Below, one piece after another: positions 37,346 to 43,868 of a stretch of DNA of 45,950 nucleotides. The notes under the pieces were generated by a model. That model made no database searches. It saw only the letters and a list, made by a program, of their open reading frames with translations, and was not told where the DNA came from. The stretch spans positions 1-45,950 of the forward strand of contig JAFLCP010000016.1 in assembly GCA_017303505.1 (NCBI GenBank), given 5' to 3'. Position 1 is the stretch's first letter, and every line of letters starts with the position of its first letter. Source of the DNA: Planctomycetota bacterium. Lineage in GTDB: Bacteria; Planctomycetota; Planctomycetia; Pirellulales; Pirellulaceae. The position numbers were made by a program, and so were the translations under genes.

Positions 37346-38614
37346 TTAATTGCCGACGCCATTGAATCGACGAGTCGATGCTAACAGATCGACTTGATGT
37401 CCACGCAAAAGATCTACACCGAGCAATGTGGCTCGTTCGATCATTGCCGCTTGAGTTGCAATGTCTGCGGCCGCCAAAGTGGCTTGCCATACTGGCGTAC
37501 CTGGCGTCTCCGCTTCAACCATCGCTTTACAATTCAACTCGCGTCCCTGGGTCTTGCGATGTTGTTGCGAGGTTCGCAAGAAGTCACCCAAGATCGTATC
37601 TTCATCAAACCATTTTTGTGGCAAACTTTTCGGTGGCAACAATTCAATATCCGTCGTCCACACCGCTGGATTACCATGCCCAAACTCGCGTCGCAACCAA
37701 GCCATCGTCTCTTCAACGGCTCCTGGTCCCACCACGGTCGCTTGTTCCATGTCTAATTGGATACGCCACTGAACCAGCAAGTTGCGGCCAGGGCATTCCG
37801 CTTGAAGTTTTGCGATTCGTTTTCCGAGCAATTGCCGCAAATCTCGACCAAATGCTCCGTCGGCGGCATCCAAGAAAAGTCGTGCATAACGAAAGACATC
37901 CGTCTCAATCGTTTGCACTTGCATGTTTTGATCCACATCCACATCGACCAAATAGAATCCGTGTGGGCCTGGCTCCTCTAGAGAACGAGCTTGAGGCGAG
38001 CCGCTGTAGCGAATAATGGGAGAATCATTTTGTAAAACAGTCGGTTGGTGATTGCCACCTAAAGCCCAATAGTCGGCTCGTACTGTATTAAGTGTTTCCG
38101 CATCGGCTTTGCCATAGCCAACGCAAATGGTGAACTGATCTTCAATTTCGTGTGCATATTCGGCCGCATAAACCGACTCGCGTCCATCAAAACTTCGGCC
38201 CAAGATTTTGGCCAAGGGTTGACCAGCGCGACGGAAGGTTAATTGTTCGACTTGTCTCTTTGAGAACCAATGAACATTATCGGGTAAGGCCACACCGTCG
38301 GGCCAACGATCGGGCTCATCGACTGTGCCGCCACACCAATAGACTTGGATGCCGCGAGCGTGAAGCGATTCGAAATGCTCTAGCAGCCAACTAATGCCTA
38401 CCGCACCGGTGGAAACCGGATTGATAATGTCGCCGGCCAATAAAACGAAATCGACATTTTCAACCAAAGCGGTTTCAAAGATGGCATCAGCCGCATGCCA
38501 CGGAGCTTCGACCAACGGTGTGCTCAAATGGTCCGGGAGATCATACAAATCTCCCATCGGACGTTCGACATGAAAATCGCTGGCATGAATAAAGCGGAAC
38601 GACTCTTTCGCCAT
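37346..38614 (-). CDS. SbcD/YhaO-like metallophosphoesterase with degraded metal site
   Basis: This 422-aa protein of the DNA-repair exonuclease branch of the metallophosphoesterases starts at ATG 38614, eight bases after GGGAGG (a GTG lies one codon earlier). Using the numbering from that GTG, the first motif SDFHVE (D14, H16) and second LLAGDII (D63) are intact. The usual GNHD is replaced by GGTVDEPD (96-103). The His of the later LHG motif is absent (CVGYGKAD, 165-172). The usual ALGHIH reads ALGGNH (185-190), with one of two His lost. At least three expected metal ligands are therefore missing, so nuclease activity is doubtful. It is followed after 22 bp by the YhaN-like ATPase, and the two probably form a complex. 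Confidence 0.88.
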   Translation of the reverse strand: MAKESFRFIHASDFHVERPMGDLYDLPDHLSTPLVEAPWHAADAIFETALVENVDFVLLAGDIINPVSTGAVGISWLLEHFESLHARGIQVYWCGGTVDEPDRWPDGVALPDNVHWFSKRQVEQLTFRRAGQPLAKILGRSFDGRESVYAAEYAHEIEDQFTICVGYGKADAETLNTVRADYWALGGNHQPTVLQNDSPIIRYSGSPQARSLEEPGPHGFYLVDVDVDQNMQVQTIETDVFRYARLFLDAADGAFGRDLRQLLGKRIAKLQAECPGRNLLVQWRIQLDMEQATVVGPGAVEETMAWLRREFGHGNPAVWTTDIELLPPKSLPQKWFDEDTILGDFLRTSQQHRKTQGRELNCKAMVEAETPGTPVWQATLAAADIATQAAMIERATLLGVDLLRGHQVDLLASTRRFNGVGN

Positions 38615-39006
38615 CACCGTTTCCTCCCTGAAACCTGGCCAACCGCTTTCACAAGAAGCGGGACCTGGACAAGATAGCCGACTGCGGTATTCAGCGACAA
38701 GCTGGAAATTCAGTCAAAGCCCATTTTTGCCCCCCCTGGCTCGGAATTAATTCCCCTCAAAAGCTTCGCACCAATTGCTAGCAATTCGTTGCTACCGAAC
38801 TTTTGCTGGGAAATTAGTGCTAGCCACAAGATGCTTGCCCCAGGATGCGTTTGTATCGATTGTGCAGACCAGTGGGTGTCGACCTGCCGCTTCTGGGGCT
38901 CTTCTGAACCACAAAAAACGGCCTAACGGCAATCGATGACCTATGCCTCAACAGCGAAAGGTCCGTCTCTTTGCCTGCAAACATGCCGTATTTAGGGAAG
39001 AACAGA
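38615..39006. promoter_or_regulatory. divergent intergenic region with two perfect palindromes
   Basis: This stretch of about 390 bp lies between the minus-strand metallophosphoesterase operon and the plus-strand SUMF1-fold gene. No gene was seen. GGAATTAATTCC (38743-38754, 12 bp) and AATTGCTAGCAATT (38773-38786, 14 bp) are perfect palindromes whose centres are 31 bp apart, about three DNA turns. They may be sites for a dimeric regulator serving one or both directions. A related GGAATT half-site palindrome occurs at 13188-13200. Confidence 0.5.
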
Positions 39007-40263
39007 ATGTCGATGCCAACGAATCCTGCCAACGCCGGATCCCTCAATAACCGAGGAAATAGCAATAAAGCGGACTACACTTGGATGGGGAACTTGGTAG
39101 CTACGTTGGGGCTTATCATTGGCGTGTTTATTGTGTTAGCCAATCGACAACCACCCAAAGACAAACTTCACGTTGAGCCGGCAACCATTCAACAATTGGC
39201 TCAAGTTTCGTCAACAGCAGCAACTCCCATTCGCGAAGAGACTCTCGCTTCCATCGAGTGGCCTAAGTCGGCTCCTCCGTTCGCTACCGTTCCCATGACT
39301 GCCGATGAAATCGAGTCGCTTCAACAGCAGTGGGCTGATTACTTGGGTGTTCCGGTTGAAATCAAAACTTCAGTCGGCACATCGATGGTTTTGGTTCCGC
39401 CAGGTGATTTTCGCATGGGCGGTACAGAGTCGCAATTAACGGCCGGTTTCGGCGTAGTGAAACAAGACGACGCGCATTGGATGAGCTGCTACAAAAGCGC
39501 ATCACCACAGCACGACGTTCGTATCACGCGGCCATATTACATTTCAAAATATGAGATAACACAACGCGAGTTCGAAGCAGTCATGCAAGTCAATCCTTCA
39601 TGGCATGCATCAACAGGTAAAGAAGCTTATTACCGCGATCAAATGAGGGGGATGGATACCGCTGCACATCCAGTAGAAGGTGTAACATGGTTGGACTGCG
39701 TTCGGTTTTGCAACCGTTTGAGCGAGCTCGAAAACAAATCGCCAAGTTACCAAGCAACGTCCCAGGGTGGACGTCCTGATTACAAAACAACGTTCGCCGC
39801 AGGCTATCGATTGCCGACCGAAGCGGAGTGGGAAATGGCCTGCCGCGCAGGTACCGACTCGCGATTTTGGACTGGCGAAGAACCTATTGATCCCGAGCAA
39901 GCGGGCTGGCACGGAAAAATCCACGGAAGTCGCTCACATAAAGTGGGCGAATTGAAAGGAAATGCACTCGGCGTGCATGATATGTGCCATAACGTATGGG
40001 AATGGGTCGATGATTGCTTTGCCCCTGAATACTACGCCGAATGCAGTGAGAAAGTAACCTACGATCCTATCGGCAGCAGTGAAGGCACCATGCGGATTGT
40101 ACGCGGCGGGATGTGGCCGTATGCAGATACTGCTGCATTCGACCGCTATGCCTATCACAATGACTTCCATTGCAATTACGTAGGCTTCCGCTTGGTGTTG
40201 CCAATACCGTCAAATAAGCTCCCAGCTCCGCAAATCGAATCCGCCCCGGCCCCAATCGATTAG
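39007..40263 (+). CDS. membrane-anchored SUMF1/FGE-fold protein without the catalytic cysteines
   Basis: A start at 39007 (ATGTCG, with AGGGAAG upstream) gives 418 aa; an ATG at 38971 gives 430. One membrane segment lies at about residues 24-38 (VATLGLIIGVFIVLA), so the domain should face the periplasm or outside. The formylglycine-generating-enzyme fold is plain: VLVPPGDFRMGG, ISKYEITQREFEAVM, YRLPTEAEWEMACRAG, NVWEWVDD, RIVRGGMW and the ending VGFRLVLP. True FGEs have two catalytic Cys after the RGG motif; here that stretch (MWPYADTAAFDRYAYHN) has none. It is thus likely a non-FGE member of the superfamily, such as a binding or other redox variant, and should not be counted as the sulfatase activator. 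It is convergent with the next gene, 11 bp apart. Confidence 0.9.
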   Translation: MSMPTNPANAGSLNNRGNSNKADYTWMGNLVATLGLIIGVFIVLANRQPPKDKLHVEPATIQQLAQVSSTAATPIREETLASIEWPKSAPPFATVPMTADEIESLQQQWADYLGVPVEIKTSVGTSMVLVPPGDFRMGGTESQLTAGFGVVKQDDAHWMSCYKSASPQHDVRITRPYYISKYEITQREFEAVMQVNPSWHASTGKEAYYRDQMRGMDTAAHPVEGVTWLDCVRFCNRLSELENKSPSYQATSQGGRPDYKTTFAAGYRLPTEAEWEMACRAGTDSRFWTGEEPIDPEQAGWHGKIHGSRSHKVGELKGNALGVHDMCHNVWEWVDDCFAPEYYAECSEKVTYDPIGSSEGTMRIVRGGMWPYADTAAFDRYAYHNDFHCNYVGFRLVLPIPSNKLPAPQIESAPAPID

Positions 40264-40274
40264 TTTGCTGCGTC

Positions 40275-41081
40275 TTAGGTTAGAGCAATGCTCAAACCAT
40301 CGTAAGCCAACTGCACATGCTGAGGTAGCGTGGCATTCGTCGCGTGATAATCAAGTTCATGCGAGACGTGCGTCAAAAAAGTCTGCTTAGGCTTAATTCG
40401 TTCGACAACGGCTAAGGCTTCTTCCAAACAAAAGTGAGTTGGATGTTTGCTGATTCGCAGACAATCCAATACGAGTGTGTCTAAGCCTTCGAGTAAGGCC
40501 CAACTATCTTGCGGAATTTCGTTGGTATCTGTGCAATAGGCGACATTGCCGAAGCGGAAGCCGAGAACTTGAAAATGGGGACCATGCAATAAACGTATGG
40601 GGGTGACTTTTGCCCCCAATAGCTCAAGTGGTTCCAAAGATAGCGGACGCAACTCCAATTTTGGCGTTGCTCCTTCATGCGTTTGAACTCTTTCCATGAA
40701 CGCGTAGTCAAACGTGCAGCGAATTCGACTTTCCACAATGGGCTCGCAATAAATGGGTACCGCGTGCCCTAAAGTAAAAGGGAAGAGTCGTACATCATCG
40801 AGACCAAGTAAATGGTCTGCATGTTCATGCGTGAAGATGACAGCGTGGGCAATTCCGATTCCTTCGCGGACCAACTGCAACCGCAATTCGGGAGGTGTAT
40901 CGATCAGCAAGTTTCCCTGCGGCAACCCCACGATAGCCGCACATCGAGAACGCTGGTTTTTAGGGTCTCCGCCAGTACAGACGGGGCATCCGCAACCGAT
41001 CGTGGGCACACCAACACTGGTGCCAGTTCCCAGCAAAATCATCTCCCCGGTGATATCCCGGGTCTTAAAAATCTTCGGCAT
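40275..41081 (-). CDS. metallo-beta-lactamase-fold hydrolase, PhnP-like
   Basis: This 268-aa protein uses the ATG at 41081, which has AAGGA six bases upstream; a longer frame to 41129 lacks support. LGTGTSVGVPTIGCGCPVC near the N-terminus has the cysteine pair and shape of PhnP-type cyclic phosphodiesterases. The metal motif is HEHADH (85-90). Further ligands are LLHGPHFQVLGFRFG and CTDTNEIP, and LTHVSHELD closes the site. Members hydrolyse cyclic phosphate esters such as 5-phosphoribosyl 1,2-cyclic phosphate. There is no phosphonate operon nearby, so the natural substrate is open. Confidence 0.92.
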   Translation of the reverse strand: MPKIFKTRDITGEMILLGTGTSVGVPTIGCGCPVCTGGDPKNQRSRCAAIVGLPQGNLLIDTPPELRLQLVREGIGIAHAVIFTHEHADHLLGLDDVRLFPFTLGHAVPIYCEPIVESRIRCTFDYAFMERVQTHEGATPKLELRPLSLEPLELLGAKVTPIRLLHGPHFQVLGFRFGNVAYCTDTNEIPQDSWALLEGLDTLVLDCLRISKHPTHFCLEEALAVVERIKPKQTFLTHVSHELDYHATNATLPQHVQLAYDGLSIALT

Positions 41082-41607
41082 GCTCCATCCTTTGACGCCT
41101 GATTTGCCCAAAACGAACACAGCTTTCAACGCTGAAAACCTTCGTTTTCTCAGGGTCTGGGTCCATTGTAAATTGCTGGTTCAAATTGCGGAAGTTCGCA
41201 CCTTCGATTCTGGTCACGAATTCGGCAATAACCTGTATCTGGGACCGTTGGGCAGCCTCAAGTCCCACCTATCCTACACATCTTCTGTCGTATCGAAATC
41301 ATCTCATAAAACCACCGATAGCTGGGCTTTGTTTAACCCGTAGACGTAGCGCAGCGGAGGCTAGGGGCCGGTAGCTACAGACGCTGCCCCTGAAACCGCT
41401 CTCAAAAAAGATCCATCGGCTAAATAGGGCTCAAGCCCCATATCGGTTCGCTTGCGTTCAATCAGCCATTTTCGTAAGTTGTAACGTAACGTGTTATCTA
41501 AAGGGCCGGAATGGAGTCCCTTTCGCACCCGATTTCGTTGCCTATCATCGAACGTCAGGGGCGATGCAGTTTGCGATCCAATGAACGTAGAATGAACTCT
41601 AGCTTGA
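41082..41607. other. divergent intergenic region with possible repeat
   Basis: About 530 bp lie between two divergent genes. GGGGC (41364-41368) and GCCCC (41386-41390) flank a GC-rich segment that may fold and that looks like a dispersed non-coding element. The minus-strand open frame at 41361-41720 overlaps the M28 start and ends inside this segment. No conserved motif was seen in it, so it is not annotated. Confidence 0.4.
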
Positions 41608-41616
41608 GTGAAATAC

Positions 41617-42666
41617 ATGAGCCATGATGCGACGGCCCCAATGTTATCCCCAATGACGACTTCATCCAGCCAGACACGAAGCAAAGTCCCAGCCATTATT
41701 TTGCTATTGGCCGCGATCATAGCGGGCGGCGCGATTGGCTGGTGGATATTGGGATCTTCCGATGCCCCAAGCTCGACTTACTCTTGGGCTCCACCCAATG
41801 GTTTAGAACCGAAACGAGCCTTCGGCTACTTGGAAAAGATCTGTGAATTTGGACCTCGCCCGAGCGGCACGCCTGCGATCGAGAAACTTCAAACCTATTT
41901 GATCGAGCATTTCAAATCGATCGGCACAACTGTGGAAACGCAAGAATTCGAAGTGCGACACCCACTCGATGGAAGTCCGGTAACGATGAAGAACATCATC
42001 GTCCGCATCGCCCCCGAGCTCAAACGCAGAGTTCTGATTTGTACGCATTACGATACCCGTCCGTTCCCAGACTATGACCCCGTCAATCCCCAAGGTGTTT
42101 TCATAGGAGCCAATGATGGTGCAAGTGGCCCTGCCTTGTTCCAAGAGATTGCGCCCCAATTAATGAAAATGGATTTGAAGGTTGGTGTCGACTTAATCAT
42201 GTTCGATGGTGAAGAACTGATCTTTGAAAATGATGGAACCAAGGGAGAGTACTTCTTAGGCTCCAAACATTTCGCTACACGGTATGTCAGCGATCCCAAA
42301 GATTTCACTTACGAAGCTGGTATCTTGGTCGATATGATCGCCGACAAAGAACTGCAATTGTACTACGAACGAAACAGTTATGATTTCGCTCGCAACCTGG
42401 TGCGCGATGTTTGGAGCATTGCAGCGAAAATGAAAATCCGTGAATTTGTTGCACGAACGCGGCATACGGTTCGAGACGATCATCTCCCCCTCAACGAAAT
42501 AGCTCGCATCCCAACGATCGACATCATCGACTTCGATTACCCTCGACCTTCGACACGCGGTCAGAAGTATTGGCATACCGAACAAGATATCCCTGAAAAT
42601 TGCAGCGGGGAATCGATTTGCAAAGTGGGTGCGGTATTGCTGGAATGGATCAAAGGGCTGAAGTAA
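41617..42666 (+). CDS. membrane-anchored M28 protein, glutaminyl-cyclase-like
   Basis: The start is uncertain: ATG at 41617 is chosen (349 aa), but GTG 41608 and ATG 41641 or 41653 are possible. One membrane segment (about residues 26-46, VPAIILLLAAIIAGGAIGWW) precedes an extracytoplasmic M28 domain. Metal-site landmarks are THYDTRP, GANDGASG, DGEE, DDHLPL and WHTEQD. The WHT-x-x-D and DDHLPL forms match glutaminyl-peptide cyclotransferases better than aminopeptidases. If so, it converts N-terminal Gln to pyroglutamate on exported proteins. An aminopeptidase remains possible. Confidence 0.87.
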   Translation: MSHDATAPMLSPMTTSSSQTRSKVPAIILLLAAIIAGGAIGWWILGSSDAPSSTYSWAPPNGLEPKRAFGYLEKICEFGPRPSGTPAIEKLQTYLIEHFKSIGTTVETQEFEVRHPLDGSPVTMKNIIVRIAPELKRRVLICTHYDTRPFPDYDPVNPQGVFIGANDGASGPALFQEIAPQLMKMDLKVGVDLIMFDGEELIFENDGTKGEYFLGSKHFATRYVSDPKDFTYEAGILVDMIADKELQLYYERNSYDFARNLVRDVWSIAAKMKIREFVARTRHTVRDDHLPLNEIARIPTIDIIDFDYPRPSTRGQKYWHTEQDIPENCSGESICKVGAVLLEWIKGLK

Positions 42667-42753
42667 ACCCAATGGTTAACGAGTCTCAAAGACTCGGCTT
42701 AACTCAACTCGTTTCCAAACAAAACATCTAAGATTGCCATGATATGGCTCATG

Positions 42754-43545
42754 TTAAACTTGCGATCGCGTCCCAGGGAGGCTCGCCCACTTGCTGCAAG
42801 TTTCTGCGTATGTGCGGTGCAGTGAATCAAGAGGTAACTCTGCAGAGCCTGAAATCGCAACGACCAATCTCGTCAAATATTCTCTGAAGAACTCCTGGAA
42901 AGCTGGCTCCAGTGCGAAAAAACGGGCCTCATTCTCCCACCGCACTCGACAGAAACTCCCGACGATTTTCTTCTCTGCCAGAAATTCTCGATAATGCCAT
43001 CGCAGAGCCCCGAACAAGCCAGGAAAACAGGCGGCAATCAAATCTTCGTGCAACAAAACCAACGCCTCGCGGACCGCCGCATTCCCATATTGAGATGGTA
43101 ACCAAAAACAATCTAACTGAGTTCGAACCAAACTTTGAACTAACTTCTTTTGGTTCATTTCAATATCAATGTCATCCGCTCGAACATTGGCTCGTGGATC
43201 ACAAATACTCGCATATCTCTGAAACACTGGTTGCTGAAGAGAAGCGATCATTTGATTTATTAGAACCGCATCAACAACATAATCATCCACACACATGTAC
43301 CGCAGCGAATCTGCAAGAGTAAAACTATTTCTACACACTCCCATTTCGTGGAGAAAAAGGAGATATCGATACGTTGGGAAATCACACCCACCCAACTGTT
43401 CGATATACCTTTCACAACGGCACAGAACATGTTCGACTGTAAGTGGCCAGATGTCTGAATATGAATGAACGATTGAGTCGCGCAGGTTCACAAGATAGTT
43501 GCGAAGCGTAGTCGCAGCGTTCGCCCTCGATAAATCGTTGGCCAT
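42754..43545 (-). CDS. hypothetical cysteine-rich protein, no family recognised
   Basis: This 263-aa product has a good start (GGAG seven bases before the ATG at 43545). I recognise no family. It has about ten cysteines, high for a planctomycete protein without a signal peptide, several in short spacings (VLCRCER, LGGCDF, MGVCRN, YMCVDD). It is rich in aromatic residues and predicted mostly helical, with no membrane segment. It lies 42 bp downstream of a small membrane-protein gene and may be the last gene of an operon with the S9 peptidase. By eye the region is somewhat richer in A/T than its neighbours. Confidence 0.75.
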   Translation of the reverse strand: MANDLSRANAATTLRNYLVNLRDSIVHSYSDIWPLTVEHVLCRCERYIEQLGGCDFPTYRYLLFLHEMGVCRNSFTLADSLRYMCVDDYVVDAVLINQMIASLQQPVFQRYASICDPRANVRADDIDIEMNQKKLVQSLVRTQLDCFWLPSQYGNAAVREALVLLHEDLIAACFPGLFGALRWHYREFLAEKKIVGSFCRVRWENEARFFALEPAFQEFFREYLTRLVVAISGSAELPLDSLHRTYAETCSKWASLPGTRSQV

Positions 43546-43587
43546 ACTAATCTCCCAGGGACAACTTTACCGAGTATCGCCAGCCAA

Positions 43588-43848
43588 TTAGCGCCGAAGC
43601 AAATATAAAATGAAGGAGGTTAGACCAGCGAATTTATACTCTGCATCGACGTAATGTTCGATGACATAGAAGGCGAAGTAATAGAATCGACAGAATGCCC
43701 AGATGGCGATCACCAATAACAAACCTACGCGCCAATCGGGCGCGTAGGCCAGTAACATTGCAGCTGCCAATATGCCGAGCAGCAAGAACAATAAGCCTTT
43801 GATGATGATGGCCCGATGACTTTTCAAATCGCCTAGAAGTTTAGTCAT
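43588..43848 (-). CDS. small membrane protein, two hydrophobic segments
   Basis: This 86-aa protein has hydrophobic segments at about residues 14-34 (AIIIKGLLFLLLGILAAAMLL region) and 40-61 (VGLLLVIAIWAFCRFYYFAFYV), and a short polar tail. I recognise no family. Its stop is 42 bp upstream of the 263-aa gene and its start 20 bp after the S9 peptidase stop, so cotranscription is likely. No clear ribosome site was seen. Confidence 0.75.
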   Translation of the reverse strand: MTKLLGDLKSHRAIIIKGLLFLLLGILAAAMLLAYAPDWRVGLLLVIAIWAFCRFYYFAFYVIEHYVDAEYKFAGLTSFILYLLRR

Positions 43849-43868
43849 CGGGGCGTTATCTCACTTTC

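Noticed and set aside
39007-40263. Annotation as formylglycine-generating enzyme activating the sulfatase at 5741-7255
   Set aside because: The fold matches, but the catalytic cysteine pair is absent and the genes are not linked.
41361-41720. A 119-aa minus-strand frame in the gap before the M28 gene
   Set aside because: It overlaps the start of the M28 gene, has no recognised motif and ends in a GC-rich segment that looks like a non-coding repeat. A transposase remnant cannot be excluded.
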